Of a DNA stretch of 64,000 bases, positions 1-12,750 are shown piece after piece. The position numbers and the translations under genes are program-made. Source of the DNA: Fasciola hepatica (lineage: Eukaryota; Platyhelminthes; Trematoda; Plagiorchiida; Fasciolidae); NCBI GenBank assembly GCA_948099385.1, contig CANUEZ040000165.1, positions 8,836,001 to 8,900,000 on the forward strand, read 5' to 3'. The notes beneath the pieces were generated by a model, which ran no database searches, was not told the origin of the DNA, and saw only the letters and a program-made list of their open reading frames with translations. Each line of letters begins with the position of its first letter. The first letter of the stretch is position 1.

Positions 1-419
1 TCCTCGGGTTTACCAATGAATTCGGCCCGCCCGGAAGCGTGAAGATACTTGGTAAACCATCTTGGTGGAAGATTCGATCCACCAAAGGCACAGATAACGA
101 GGAATGAGGCCAGGCTTTGGTATTGGTAAACAGGTGGACGCTGGTGCTTCCCAAAAACGGAATACCTCGTGGAGGTGCCATAAAGTGGCAGCGGGAAAGT
201 TGGGCGAGACGCGGAGTAGCCTTGGCGCCTTAAGTGAAGGCAAATACTGAGTTCTGCTATACCCACGTCCAGTCTGAGCCCATATCAAGAGTCACTGTGT
301 GAATGGCAGCCAGAGAAGACGGATAGTACTCAACAAGGGCTCGCGGAAAATGGTAGACTTTGAAGGACGTTTCTGGAAATGTGCGCAGACAAGAAACCGG
401 AAGTCAGCACATGACTGCC
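1..419. other. No recognisable gene
   Basis: Both strands contain only short open frames with no family motif that I can see. This may be the decayed upstream part of the LINE remnant that follows, but nothing here shows that directly. Confidence 0.4.
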
Positions 420-1260
420 ACATACCAGTTGACGGCCATCAGGGATACAGTTGTAGCTAGTAATAATGACGTGTATCTGGCGCTAAGCCGGTCCACCATA
501 AACAGGGCCACGGGACCACATGGTGTCCACCCCGTGCTTCTAAAGGCTCCGGCCAACATACTAGCGGAACCAATGACAAAGCTATCCTTACGCAAGTTGG
601 AGCCACCAGCCGGCTGCGAAATAGCGGAAGTTGTCCTCTTTCACCAAAAAGCTGAGGTCGGCCCCTGACAACCTTCGAGTGAGCCTACCATCAACCGCAC
701 TCCGAGTAAAAGAGGGACGGGCAAGTGATCGACCGACAGAGCAAGAGAGCCACCATCAATCCACTGCCAGCCAGCAACGTGAGTCTGTTAGTGAGAGGTC
801 TTGCCTCACTAACATGCCATCATGATACGATGAGGCAACTAGTAGATCAGACAAAGGAGAACGACTGGAGGTGCGATAACTGGATTTCCAAAGGGCTTTC
901 TGCGCGGTAAACGGCCACGTCTTGCTGGGAGACCTGGAGGCTCTTGAGGGGATCTGCATATTGGATTGAGGGCCGCTTGGGTAACTGAGCTTCATCAGTG
1001 CAGACTGGGGGCATGGGTCTTCACTGGCCTGAGCGTGCAGTGATGGGCCGCAAGGTTCCTTGCTTGTACTATCGTTGTTCCCGGTGATTTTCGTGCGTTC
1101 TATGAACTGTTCAAGTTGCAAGCGTGTAATCGACCTGATAATCTTCTCAGGTCGCCCGAAGTTCATATCAGAATTTGGTTTCAGAGTAGTAAAACGTCCA
1201 AGCTGGAGTCAGCTACATGCCGACCAAAACTGGACCAGGGCATTGGAAGAACAGTGAGAC
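420..1260 (+). pseudogene. LINE reverse transcriptase remnant (non-LTR retrotransposon)
   Basis: This is a decayed reverse transcriptase of a CR1/Jockey-like non-LTR element, the enzyme that copies element RNA into the nicked target. Read across several frames, the order is right for an RT. A GPHGVHP motif near 505-535 stands for the usual GPDGVHP, followed by a leucine-rich helix. DFQRAF near 880-905 corresponds to the D-F-x-R-A-F catalytic block. PQGSLLVLSLF near 1047-1080 is motif B with PQGS intact. The expected YADD catalytic box after it is lost; the aligned residues read VIDL. In-frame stops and at least two frameshifts make it non-functional. No endonuclease is recognisable upstream, so the copy is 5'-truncated or too decayed. 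Assignment to RT is strong; the clade is inferred. Confidence 0.8.
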
Positions 1261-4200
1261 TTGCCGTCAAGTGCCTGTAGCGATTCAGCAGCTGTAGCTA
1301 TTGCTACAGCCAGGTACAGCTTCATGGCCAAGTACACGGATGAGCCTCAACCAATCAGGATCGCCGTGAGCAAGTCCGACGAAAGCTTTGCGTGACTGCT
1401 CATCCTCATATCTACGAATTATATTCTCTTACATATTGTACTCATACAAACCCCATTCTGTAATACAACTAAGGTGCTATTTCGCAGCCTTGGATTTCTT
1501 GCTACTTCCGTTCGCGTATTTATGGGCGGGGCAATTTCAATAAGTCCTGTCATTTCAGTTCGCTACGAATACTACATTGGCTCCAATCTGAAACGATTAC
1601 CGTGAGGCATGAGAACCAACGAGGAGAGTTACGTAAATTGGTCCATCTCCGCAATGATCTGGTTGGAAATCCCGTAACAGAATTGGGTGTGCCTTTGAAA
1701 GAAAGATTCAAACCGGCTCCGTAGTGCGTGGGCAGCGGTTGAGATAAATAAGATACTGTTCAACTGGGAAAGCACTACAGTGTCCAAGGAGATAGAAGTC
1801 ACTCTGAGTGAATCTAAGATATCTGCGGAGCCTCAATTTGGGCCAGTCCAAAAGACTGAGGCTAGAAGACCAGGGAAAGGAAAAGAGCAATAGGAGACGC
1901 TCAAGGATATTTCATGGGGTGACGAGTGGTACAATCAGCGGAGAAACTGAATAGTTGGCTCTAGCTTAAGATCGTTTAGACTCCCCTACCCTCACCCATA
2001 ATTGTTTCCCTTTAACCTCTTGTGCTATACCTGCTCGGCCATTAAACCGCACAGCGGAATTGGACCTCATGAGGGTGCTGATATACCATGACAATAAACG
2101 CGCCCACCTCGGCAGTTCGACACGGGCACAGAAAAACAGGGCCACCGGATGTAGAGAGCTTCCGTGTGGCTGCAAGTACACGATCTGCAAAGGCGTGGAA
2201 AAAAGCAACCCGATAAATGTATAAACAGGTATCAACATCTGCTTCAGACAGAATGAGAATGGCGGCCTTTGCCATAGAGTTACCCTGACTCGTACGAGTT
2301 TCCTTGTCCCATGACCCCTGACCCACATTTTCGCAGATATTCCGTTGACTTGGGTGCCTGAACATAAGACGACCCCTAATTTACTTGCATTTGACAGGCA
2401 GTGGTTCTCTCAGTGGTTACCGCTAAAGTTGGCACAGTTTGTGAGTTACACATATGATTGTTTCTAGCAAAACAGTAACGAAAACCACAACCGGACGCCC
2501 GCCAATTTTGGATCTTTTTCAACGCATCTCAAGGGCTACTAGTGACCGTTACAAGCAATGTACTTCAGGAGTGGTTCCGGTAACGACTGAAAGCCCAGCA
2601 TCAGATCATTTTTGACGGTTTCATGCTAAGGGTTACCTCATAGAGAGTTTTAGGTTAGATACACGTATTGCCATAATCGACAGACTGTAACTGACCAGTC
2701 TTTGTTACCGCGGAGAAGGGATATGAAATGAATGAACCAAGGTCGAACCGTCGCTTGGGAGAGTAAGATCATGTTTCTTTCCTCGCCGACTCACAAGCAG
2801 CTGAAACAAGAAGCTTTCGATTATAGTGACAAAAACCTTATTCGTTGCTTTCAAGCACGAACGGGCGACGTGTTTGGCGGAGGTATCCCCATGATGTGGT
2901 TGGCCACGCCGACTATTACCCCAGAGTTCATTATTTTATACCTCACCTCACCCCCAGCACTTCCTTACTGTATCTATATCTGGTTACGTTCTTCATCTCA
3001 CTCTACTTATTGTCGTCACATATGTGTTCACGTTATTATGGTGCCTGAGATAATGTCCCACTTGGGGACACATCTGAGTTTTGGCACTGCTCTTACATTA
3101 CTGTGAGTTTACTGTTCCTGAGTCATAGGCTGTTTTACTTCCTCCTTCTCAGCTACGAAAACATTTCGAACTGAATAGCTGGAGGTTACAGTGCGGAAGA
3201 AGTTACCTAAGCCCGCATAGCAGGGAGCTGGACATTTATGGGCTCGGGCAGCGAGCCCTGTGATCTTACCTGAGAAGGACATCGAGTTGGTTTACATGCC
3301 TGGAAAAGGGAGACAAGGGCATGATCGCGAGAGCAATCCATCTTAGATAATATATATAGCCGTGAATTTGGAAAGAGGTTTTGAATGGGGAGAGGGAAAC
3401 GAACCAAAACACGATTGCGCGCAGAGTCAGCAGACGAACGATTATTTGGCAACTTAAGGGAACCCTCAGGGTGCAGCTTTAGACAGAAGCTTAGGAGTTA
3501 TTGGGAGTAACTTTAAGTCTTGTGTTTGCCAGGCTAAAACTTGAGGGCCTCTTTTGAGGAGGATTTTGCTGTTTCTTCTGACGGGCCGTTCCAAAACAGT
3601 ATTACAGAAACCGAGGAATGCTGTCTGACGAAAGCTCGGGAAAGATGCTCGAATAGATTTCTGCCGTGTTCTCTCAAGTTCGTTGGGTTCAGGCAAGGCT
3701 AGAACTGGTCTGCTAATCCTGGGAAGAAGAGGTCGTACGTAAGGTGGAGACCACTTGCGGCATGGCGCTTTTGTGGGATGCAGAGTTCCGGGGGTGGGAG
3801 TCATGAGGCTTGCGGGGCGTGAAATGGATGGCGTGTGAACTGATGGTTTTTCGTTGGGCTCGCCCAAACGTGTTACTGTCTAGTAGGAGTCCGGTGTGCC
3901 AATCTGGTCAAAACAGTCAGGCCGTGACCAAGAATGAAGTCTTCTCCAGAGATTAAGGGGGAGTTTCGTGAATCAGCTCTATCATCAGAAGTACGGATAT
4001 ATCGGCTTTCTCTTGGTTATGGTGATGGTTATGTTAATGGTCCATTTCTTGCCAGTGGAAGAGATGCAAGCAATAAGCACGATCAGAGTTGACAGGTCCT
4101 GCAAATAAACAGAACCGGGAAACAGTGTGTCGATAGTGTACAAGACAGAGTAATATAAAAGATCAAATTAGATTTGTCACTGAAGAGTCAAGATCCTTGT

Positions 4201-4849
4201 GAAGAAAGGCAAAGAAGGAGGGTTAGCTGAAGGAAACGTCGAATAATGCAAAACATTGACCTGAAAAATAGCAGAAATGGCCGGATAATGAGATAAACCC
4301 AAAATGATCATGATCGGCTAGAGATTTTACGATAGCTGCGGTCAAAACCTATTGAATTTAAAACTGGTAACGGAAACAATATACAGTAAGACGAGTTCAA
4401 TGTTTTCCACTCGTAGGTTTATCGATTCTTTTTCCGCGGAAAGTGCAATAAATGACCATTGAGGAAAGCCACGCAGGGCTTTGTGGAAAGATCCAAGAAA
4501 AGTCCAGTTGAACTCTGTGAAGCTGAACTGAGGATCAAGAGCTACAACAAGCGCATATCATAGACACTCTGAAAGATGTCAATAAACTACAGCTTTTTGC
4601 GCATTTAGAAAAATGAATGTCATGATGCTTCCAAAGAACGACAATAAAAAACAAAGTTCGTTTGCCTGAATTTGCGCTGTACTTTCGCTACCGAACTGAA
4701 TAGTGGGTTGAATGTCAGTAGGCAAAAGTTAGGTGGGATGTGAGAGGTGACGGAAAGAATATCCCGGAGAGATTTTGAGTGTTGATTCGAGGATAGTGCA
4801 AGCGATCCTTTTTGTGGAGTCCGTCTATAGTTCCCTAATTTCCGCGGTT
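1261..4849. other. No recognisable gene; unassigned open frames only
   Basis: I see no family motif here. The longest frames are 2732-3106 (+, 124 codons) and 3466-3867 (-, 133 codons, rich in Pro, Ser and Arg). Neither shows domains, a zinc knuckle or catalytic motifs that I know. From 3.9 kb on, the plus strand is purine-rich. The part nearest 4.85 kb may be the 3' untranslated tail of the LINE that follows on the minus strand. Confidence 0.35.
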
Positions 4850-5236
4850 ATACGATTCCACGTGCTAGCGATTTGGTAAATACCAATCTTTTGGTCTTCG
4901 AGGCCAGGGAGGATCTAGATGTAGGAGATTGCAGCGTTGCTTGTGGTTCATTGTTGCAGAATAACCTGGTAATTGCTTTATGAATGTTCTTTGCATATTC
5001 TCAATGGATATTCAGTCACTGTCGCATACTAGACTAGACTGTTTACCCATAATACAAACGTGGTCTGACATGGGTCTCGTAGGCATAGAGTTTGCTTCCT
5101 TGTAATGGGAATGTCATGTAAAGTAATTCATTCTTTGAGCCATCGAAACTTGAGTAGCTGTGTTCCGAGGTGAACGAACAACATTAATGACGATCCGAAT
5201 CTCGTATCGATGTATTATTTACAATTATTTGACCAT

Positions 5237-6190
5237 CTATCCTAAGCAGCCTTGGTGTTGCTGTGCATTCATTAGATAGAATACTACTCTTTCGGCAGAA
5301 AACTTCAATAACCAAGTAGTCCTTTGGGAACTTGGTGAAGTGAGATCTTGCGATATGTTGCTAATGGTAGTGTTCAAAGAATGGAGAACACAAGTTTGCA
5401 AAATGTCCACGTCATCAGCAGGGAGAAAAGGAATTCCGTAACGGATAAAGCCGGATATATCGTTTACATACGTTGGAAAGAGTGTTGGTCCTAGAAGGCT
5501 ACCTTGAACGAACCCGCTAGTTACAGCCTTCAGTAGTGACACTTCTACTTCCGTTTACCACCTGATAAGGTGAAGACGGATAAGACGACAACCATGGCTA
5601 TAAAGGGTCAATATTGCCACAAACGTTTACTTTGACAAAATGTCGAGAGTAAGAAACTCGGTCAAAAGCTTTAGTCATATCGAGAAAAATTATGATCATC
5701 CACTCGCCGCTGTTGGCAACCAATGTTGTGAGATTTAGAAAAACAGTCATGCGAGTAGAACGAAGGTATTTTGTGAGCCCAGCTATAATCAGTCGTTCCA
5801 TAACCCCCGAGACAACTGGGGTGTGAATAACAGGTCTGTGACTTGCTAGATCTTGTTTTGCTCCCATCTTATGAGTTGGGATAATGATCAAGGTTTTGCG
5901 CTGGCTGGGATACAAACTATACTGCATAAACAATTTATTACATTTGACAATGAAACTAAAAAATTGGGTGCGCTTAACCTGAATATGGTCGTTAGTGTTG
6001 CATCAGGCCCAGGGTGGTAGGACAGTCTAATACCTGACGACAGGGGCGATATATCGTTCAGGTGAGAATAAACAGTAGGCAGACTTCCCGAGGAATTAAG
6101 TGTCAGAATCGGATTAGCAGCAGGAGAATCATTTGACAAAGCGGACGCAAAAACACACCAAAAGCCTCCAAAATGTCTCGCGATGTTCAC
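5237..6190 (-). pseudogene. LINE reverse transcriptase remnant
   Basis: RT domain of the same minus-strand LINE. Segments in order are a linker block around 6190-5890 ending in the VCIPASAKP stretch; the fingers with HRPV (for YRPV) near 5840; DMTKAFDRVSYSRH near 5680-5640, holding the first catalytic Asp; QGSLLGPTLFPTYVNDI near 5515-5460, which is motif B; and PADDVDI near 5430-5410, standing for FADDVKI, with both Asp of the ADD box kept. Three frames are used, so the gene is dead, but it is one of the clearer RTs in the window. Confidence 0.85.
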
Positions 6191-6756
6191 TTAATTATTA
6201 TGGTAGAAAAGAGAAAATGTTCCCAGAGTCGATGCGGTGTTTCTACGTTTCATTAACTTAACTAGAAGTTTTCTCTTTTTGGGTTGAGCAAAGTAACTTG
6301 TTCTTGCTTTTTCTTTATCCACTCCGAATAAAAGATGATATCTCGAGATAGGATTCTATGTACAACGAGTAGTTTCTTGTTTCGAGAATGGTACCTTGTA
6401 ATTTCAAGGGTCTTTGTTTCACTCGGGACACTTTATCCGGTTTTTCATGCTTACTGGAGTCATTTCCAGGGGTGATCATATCAAGACAGCCATCTAAGAT
6501 AGAATAAAGCTAGTCTGTTACCTCCTGTGATTTGGAATTTAGGAAAAAAACATCTCCATCCTGAGTGCGTATAAGCAAAGATAGTTGGTCCCAATTGCCA
6601 TGATGGAACGGGCTAGTAAAGGGTAGAGTTTGGTAGATCATTTTGGGACGGAGAACCTACAGAAGACCATGGAGTGATCACTTCTCGGAAGTTTCTCTTG
6701 GACCACAGGGGACACCTGGTCACCGCTCAGGGAAAAGACCAAGTCCAAAGAGTTAT

Positions 6757-7353
6757 TTATTCTTGTTTTTGAAGACACATGTTGAACTCATCCCCCAAGG
6801 CTGATAGTAGTAGCAAAGTCAAGTAATTTTGTGGGGAGAAGAATGTTGACCAGCAAGCATCCGGTGCGGAAAAGTCACCGGCCACGAGCTTGTGCCTACT
6901 AGGGAGGTCTGCGATGAAATTCAGTGCATTAGTTATATTTAAGATGTCACGACTATCTTGGCCTGGCGGACGGTAAACAAAACTAATCAAAATATCATAA
7001 TGCTGGATTTTGATGTTGAGCCACTCTGAACCTCACAGAATTAGATGCCCAAACAAGGAAGCGACGAGAACTTCCCTCACTTGGACTGGACAGCCTCCCC
7101 GTGTTGGTTCGATCCATTTTTTCCAGAAGGCCGTGTAACCTACCACGGCAGTGTCTTCGGTGGGAGTATTACCAGACAACCATGTTTTGGTTAATGAATT
7201 CCCTAAGGTTACCCAAACCTTACAGCTCTTAAGTGTAGACATACCCGATGACCAAGCCCATGAGAAGGGTCTAGACTTTTGAATCGCACAAACCCAGGCT
7301 GTGTGTGACAGATTAAATCGAGCGAACATTTTTAGTTTTCCTGTCTTCTGCAA
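6757..7353 (-). pseudogene. LINE APE-type endonuclease remnant
   Basis: N-terminal half of a LINE ORF2, the apurinic-like endonuclease that nicks target DNA. Visible landmarks in order are a decayed N terminus near 7350; KTWLSGNTPTED near 7195-7150, where functional family members have ETWL; a GYTAF strand; SFVYRPPGQD near 6990-6960, matching the CVYRPP strand; and AGDFSAPDACW near 6880-6840, matching the GDFNAP catalytic loop with Asn changed to Ser. The metal-binding Glu of ETWL is replaced by Lys. Frames change around 7030. The RT follows on the same strand. Confidence 0.8.
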
Positions 7354-7735
7354 TCGAAAAACTAGTCCCAGAGAGTCACTGTCTATTATTGTTGCCTCTT
7401 TGTGTCGATTCCTTTTTATCCTCAGCTGGGAGCATCCCAGACGGCGCTCCTCTACATTTTCTCTATGTCCAGACCTTCTTTCGTGCGTACCTTTCTCTCG
7501 ATGACTCTTAATACTCTGGAGACCACACCGGTCACTAACCTGGCCTATGTATCTACCTGGCCGTCGACCGTTCGTGCGCTATCCGACCGATGCTCCCTTG
7601 GTCATGTTCCGGGACCCCCTGGTGCCTGGTCACCTAATCGCGGACTACCTGATACCTACTGCCGTTTGGCCCCACCAAGGGAACTGATGTAAATCCCAAC
7701 GGTGCACGGGGGCGCGGTCAGATCCACCGCTTTGA
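7330..7735 (+). repeat. Unclassified interspersed repeat R2, copy 1
   Basis: This stretch aligns with the reverse complement of 41275-41690 over about 400 bp. Anchors are AACTAGTCCCAGAG (7361 region), CAGCTGGG then CCCAGAC (about 7424-7440), GAGACCACAC and the GCGGTC/GTGGTC end. The two copies are clearly diverged, so the family is old. One frame of both copies also aligns at protein level (for example TLNTLETT against TFNTVETT), which hints at a coding origin, but I do not recognise the protein. It abuts the 5' side of the 4.85-7.36 kb LINE. It could be a SINE, a solo LTR or a fragment of an unknown element. Confidence 0.65.
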
Positions 7736-9889
7736 TCGGCGCACATCAGGCGTGGAGGCCGTCTGCAACGATCTGCGGGCGCAACTAGGCTGGCGGATCG
7801 CACCTTCTGTCACCAGAATTGGTTTTCAGGTTAGGTGTCCAGTGCACGGCCAGCCTCACCCAATAGCACCAATTGCGGATTGAAAAACAACGTCCCATGT
7901 ATATTATTGCTGACACCTATTGACTCCTCCAACGTTCCTGAACAAGGTTAACTATACACACGGTCAGGTTCCAAATCAACATATGCACATACACTCGCTC
8001 GGCTCAGAAATGTACCCTAGTATTTGCGACTACTGACATTTACATCCATCGACTTATCTATTGTTTGTCTGAACTGATGCCATGTTTACCCTCATCCTAT
8101 TACGTCCAGTTACCGGATTCTGTACCTAGAAACATGAAACGGTTTCACTGTTCAGGTCTTTATTATAAATATCAAAATTCCTGATATACTCTTGAAGAGA
8201 CCATCATCCACTTGGTAATTTGTATGTCACCACTACATTTATCTGAACAAGACCATCATTTAAAGATTCGTTTCTCAACTGCTAACAATTCCACAGAGAA
8301 CGAAATGGTCCTCATCCCAGAGCTTCATCTGCGTGACACGAGCTCCGTGTTCAGTGTATCCTTCCGTTGCATCTTCTCTCATCAGCTATTTGCATTTCAT
8401 GAGAATAGCATTGGCAATAAAGCATCCACAATCCAGGACACGAGTAGTTCGATTGCCTCCTCATCTTCCTTATTCAGACTTCAGGATATCCAGCTGTGCA
8501 ATCATCTGCACTTCCTGAGAGCTGTTCATATGTACTACTTTTAAAGGACTGTATCAGTCCACTATTTGTCCACGTCTCGCATCCACTTTGTCACCACCTT
8601 CAGATGCTCTGAGGCTACTCATCAACGAACCCAGAAAAATCCACAATTGTATCACTTTTCACTCATCTACGAACTACTGCCGCTGCTCCGCCCAGATATC
8701 ATTGTCAGCCACCTGCACCACAATCCACAGAATGCTTTTTCTACATCTTAAGCTGAAAACTAACTACCTGTAATTTGGGCTACCGTTATTCTGTTTGTCC
8801 CCCACAACCAAAGTCCCAGGTTGGACTTTCCTCAACGTAGCTAGTCACACGATTATCTGCGCTTTCTGGAGGCTCCAGTGATAAGCTACTCCCAGTTCAC
8901 TCTGTTATTTATTAAACATATAAACCACTGATACGCCCACTTCGTTGCAAATTTGTATTCCTCATCCGTCCGTCTTGAAGTATCCCCTGATAAACCAATA
9001 GTTGAGCACCGTTTCACCCAACTATTACCTATTGTCATTTTTTCGTCAGTCCCCCACGATTGGGCATCTACGCCAAAGAACACTGCGAAAGCAAGTTCTT
9101 CAAACCTTTGCTGGAAATGAACAATACTTATGCCAAGTTACTGATCTTCCGGTTGTTTCCCAAATGCCTCATGTCAGACTCTTACCAGCGCATCCCGTTG
9201 GGCGATTCTCTACATGTTTTGACAGTATTGTTTATGCACCACTCCCACACCATTTCATAGGATCATCTTACATCAACTCCTCTGTCCACCCTGTTGTCAA
9301 CTTGAGTTCACTGAATAACCTGAAACGAATCCTTTATTCTAATCGTATTTCACTCACCTGTCAACTTTCGCCACTCCGCTCCATTAACATTTCCAAGCTC
9401 GGGTATCTACATCCACATCTCTATGAGGGCATCCTCCACAACCTCTTGAGAAATACTAAGTACTAATTCAGTGGTAAAACGGACTGTTTCATTTAGGCAA
9501 TTTCCTTCGTCAGAGGACGCCACAAATCTTTCGGTATTATACTTCTGCCATTTTCCGGGTCATCTGGGCTACTAGTTCAAGTGCATGTCCTCCATCACAA
9601 AAAATTCTCCAATTTTTCGTTGGTGATTTTTCGAAGGTTTTCTTTGTTCGTTTACTCACCCGTGCGACTTTATATCGATGCCGTCCGGAATACTGCTCTT
9701 TTTTACTTCATCCCCGCTTTAATTTATCACGTATCTTGACCGCCCAGCCCATTCCACACACTTCTGAGAGCTGCTTCCGCCTGACCTTCAAACTTAAATT
9801 TTCCGGGCATTCATTCGTGCGACCACAAAACCTTTACATTTTTGTGCTGCATTTACCCAAATAAATATCCAAGGAACCTTTTTGTGACC
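7736..9889. other. No recognisable gene; pyrimidine-rich plus strand
   Basis: The plus strand is T/C-rich for about 2 kb. The longest frame is 9002-9466 (+, 154 codons), with no domain I can name and an ordinary-looking start. 7.7-7.9 kb is locally GC-rich. I found no second copy of this stretch in the window. Confidence 0.35.
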
Positions 9890-9965
9890 CCACTTGTATC
9901 ATATGCTCATGGAATCGAGCATGCTTCGGATGTCCCCGAAATAAACCATTATTATTATTTTTAAA
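9890..9965 (+). repeat. Dispersed repeat R3, copy 1 (ATT-tailed)
   Basis: A short segment with a TGTATCATATGCTC start, a GAGCATGC block, CCCGAAATAAACC, and then an (ATT)n tail. The same order occurs at 11596-11670, 40419-40495 and 50255-50335. The tail of short ATT repeats resembles the 3' end of a SINE or RTE-type element, but this is inference. Confidence 0.5.
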
Positions 9966-10089
9966 ATGAAATCTTAATCTCCTGCGAGGGCCGAGGAGAA
10001 TGGGTTCCCATTGAGCCGGCATCCGAGGATCTGATGCTGATCCGCCACTTAGATTTGCTCCGTAGCTTTAATTCAGAGAAGCTGATCCA

Positions 10090-10860
10090 GAAAGTTGGCG
10101 GATAGTAAACGTGCTTACTAGTGTTCTTTGGTCAGTGGGCACCAGTCAATTGACCGATGCTTGGCTAACTCGAAGGCTGACCGGAGCACATCAGCTTCCG
10201 GGTCCCAGCCGGCCATTTAATTACCACAAGTGGCGACGCTAAAATGAATATATTCTGAAATATAGGCATTGTAAGTTAGGAGGAGAACTGGGTCGAGGAA
10301 TGGGCCCCGAGTGGCACCAAAGTTCATTAGTGTGGGGCGATATATTGAGGAGCCAACTCGGACGGTGAGTGAGCGATCAGTTAAAAAGCTTTGGAGAACA
10401 GAAATCAGTTGACCGCCGATCCCTTATATCCTGAGTTTGAAACGAAGCGTAGCACGGAATACAATGTCGAGGGCTTTTGCAAAATAAACGAACAAGGCTT
10501 GAGTTATCTCGCCTTCGTCGTAAAAGCTAGTGGAGCTATCCGTGACAAACAGCCTATTGGTGACGTATGATCGTTCCGGAGAAAGCTGTAGCGAGATGCA
10601 GAAATAGGCTTGTTTTCGTGCAGGCTCCCACTAACCCGTTTTAATTATGCGTTTATATACCTTGCCGGAGATATTGTTGGGGCTGGTCGGCTTGTAACTG
10701 CTTGGTGTGTGACTGGCTTCTTTTTCGAAAGTGAGGGGGTGACCAACTATTTCCACTTTTGAGGGAAGGATTTTGTCCCCAGGCTTTTCTGAAATGGTAC
10801 TGCATGGGGATGAGAAGTAATGAATGCTTCCTCCATTGGGGGTCTAGAGTATTCATATCA
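10090..10860 (-). pseudogene. LINE reverse transcriptase remnant
   Basis: A minus-strand RT piece of a CR1/Jockey-like LINE. Landmarks are a QLQADQPQQ stretch near 10690 (fingers; HYRPVSL-type region), VYFAKALDIV near 10480-10450 with the first catalytic Asp, GIGGQLISVLQSFLTDRS near 10420-10370, and GATRGPFLDPVLLLTYNAYI near 10320-10270. The last stands for GVPQGSVLGPVLF...YIND, so the PQG motif is lost. A later helix (EADVLRSAFELA, near 10190) follows where the ADD box should be. Stops and frameshifts throughout. No endonuclease is seen upstream, consistent with 5' truncation. Confidence 0.8.
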
Positions 10861-11595
10861 GAAGTGTTGGCGCACTGAAGAAAGAAGTTAATAACTAGGA
10901 GCGGGAGTTGTGCAAGGTCATTATCCTACTCGGAGCGGTAAATCTTCCGGGCTCAAAGGCAGCTAGTGACAGTGGCGTAGTCCACAGCTAGCTACATGAC
11001 AAACCGGTGATTCTTGCAGAAGGCGGACAAGCTGTCACTTTCTAGCGGTACTGGGAGCAATCAAATAGTATATCGTAGCCTGCAAACGGTATTTATAAGT
11101 GGAAACAGTAGCGAAATAGACATCTAAAACTAAAGCTTCTCCTATGACAAGAGGTGCATCCGGCCGACCTCACTGCACCCGCAGTACCTGCAGGATTTCT
11201 GCACGCCCGATGTGCAGCTGTCAAAGCGGAGTACCTGACAGCACTCCGCACCAGTTAAATGACAGTTCGTTTCATTGGTGCAGTTAGTTTGAGTGGTTCA
11301 GGAACTGGTTACCCAGCCGCAAGGATCATGGACAGCGGGGCCACTGGAAGACACATCGGGTGACTAGCCAGTGTCGAATCGTCCGCCAGATTTAGCGGCA
11401 TGGTGGTAGCCAGATCTACCGATAACCCAGTTGTCTTACCCAGACAAAAATGTTTCTAATTTATAACTAACCGGCCAAAGTGAATGAAGAGCTCTCATTG
11501 GAAGTAGGTTATGCAATACCTTTGGTAATAAGGCCGAAAGTTGACAGTTCCACCAGCTGGAGGCTTATAAGGAGACATACAAACACTGTAGTGGT
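10861..11595. other. No recognisable gene
   Basis: No open frame above 60 codons with a known motif. This may be the decayed 5' part of the minus-strand LINE ending at 10860, but no endonuclease motif is visible. Confidence 0.35.
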
Positions 11596-11670
11596 TATGA
11601 TCCCATGCGTGAATCTCGGCTGAGACCGAGAAATATACCGTTATTAATAATACTATTATTAGTATTACTG
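11596..11670 (+). repeat. Dispersed repeat R3, copy 2 (ATT-tailed)
   Basis: TTATGATCCCATGCGTGAAT, then GAGACCGAGAAATATACCG, then a tail of TTA/ATT triplets to about 11668. It matches 40419-40495 best over the GAAATATACC(A/G)TTATTA core. Confidence 0.6.
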
Positions 11671-12095
11671 CCAAGCTACGAGTCAGGTGACCGGTGGTGT
11701 TAGCTTTTAAGGAACATACCCCTTGTAATGTAAGATGTTTAAACTAAAGGACCATCAAAAAGAAAATAGAACGAGCCTTTCGACGGACCTTCTGTCAAAG
11801 AGAATGGAAGGCTATCAAGCGCTGTTAGTGAACGTGTCTTCTTTTCGGTCTCGAGGAGCAATAACAACGTCATCCCCCCATCGAACGAATAGATAAGGCG
11901 CAAGTTGGCTTACAGATGCAAAGTAGTATTCTACATACGATGGCACCGAAACAGTACCGATGCGATTAATACACCGAACGGATATGAACGCAAGTGCTGG
12001 GCAAACTCACCCCGCGAGCACGTAATATCGGCGAAGGACTGAAAGTGAAAGTGCTTTGAATCGAGGTCGATGAAAACCTAGGAAAGGTCAGTCCA
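11671..12095. other. No recognisable feature
   Basis: Nothing identifiable on either strand between the R3 tail and the R4 repeat. Confidence 0.35.
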
Positions 12096-12375
12096 GTAAA
12101 GCGAACCAAACAGTGAGGTCGATGTCAAAAGTCAGAAAAGAACATAAATAACATAGATCCGAGACGATGTCCAGAAAACGGTCATTTTATCGGTACGATC
12201 GAGGTCACCAAAGCAACCTTCTCGGTATAGAGTGGAGAAAGCTTTCGAAAAATGTTAGATAGGTGGAGGCATACAAAGGATATTCTTGCGAGTGAGTGCG
12301 TGCGAAATATGTGAATGTAAGTGTGCTGTAGGATGCTGAAGTGCAGAATCCGTGGTATGCCGGAACTACAGAATG
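12096..12375. repeat. LTR-like repeat R4, copy 1
   Basis: About 280 bp that align to a second copy now split in two: 17440-17537 and, after the BEL/Pao insertion, 31316-31485. The strongest block is ACAGTGAGGTCGATGTCAAA through CCAGAAAACG(G/A)TCATTTT (12104-12200 against 17443-17520). The rest is weaker, for example GAATCCGTGGTATGCCGG against GAATTCGATGGTTTGCCGG. The second copy lies directly beside a minus-strand Gypsy RNase H-integrase remnant, so the pair could be that element's LTRs. Clear TG...CA ends were not identified. Confidence 0.55.
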
Positions 12376-12750
12376 ATGGTCGAAAGCGAACCGGATTCGT
12401 TGCCAATTACTTCTGTTGCGTGACTCGTCATCCAGGTATACCACGTCAATAACACCCAGTGTATGGCAACCGGTAACCTATATGGCATCCAGAAGCCAAG
12501 TCGGTAGGTACGTCAGTGGTAAGCAGCGACGACGATGGAGCCGATCCAGAATGCAAAATTTGGAGCCATAGTTCTCAAATCTGGTGAGACCAGTGAAGGG
12601 TACCATGAGGCGAGATTCCATGAATCAAAAGTAAGGGGAAACTGGTGGAGCAAAAGCAATGGACTTGATTAAAATACAGTGCTAACCAATGAGTTATATT
12701 AAATCGTGTCAAAACGACAAACACGAACGTTATTACTGCAAAGTACAGTG
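12376..12750. other. No recognisable feature
   Basis: Nothing identifiable; the 57-bp repeat array begins at or just after the end of this stretch. Confidence 0.35.

Larger units (their letters stand above)
4850..7360 (-). mobile_element. Degenerate LINE with endonuclease and reverse transcriptase
   Basis: A minus-strand non-LTR retrotransposon of the APE-endonuclease type. ORF2 can be followed in order from 7353 down to about 4880: endonuclease, linker, RT palm, and a thumb/C-terminal region. In that last region, QLPGY and LLHLDP near 5000-4900 match the conserved 'xLxLLxLxPLxxRR' block of CR1-like LINEs. No ORF1 is recognisable upstream; an unrelated repeat (R2) begins at about 7330, next to the element's 5' side. 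All frames are broken by stops. It is not an obvious copy of family A elsewhere in the window: the motif wording differs, for example FIADLP in the endonuclease and YVNDI in RT. Confidence 0.8.

Noticed and set aside
9002..9466. 154-codon open frame as a host gene
   Set aside because: No domain, no splice or start context that I can support, and composition like the surrounding pyrimidine-rich DNA. Listed only as an unassigned frame.
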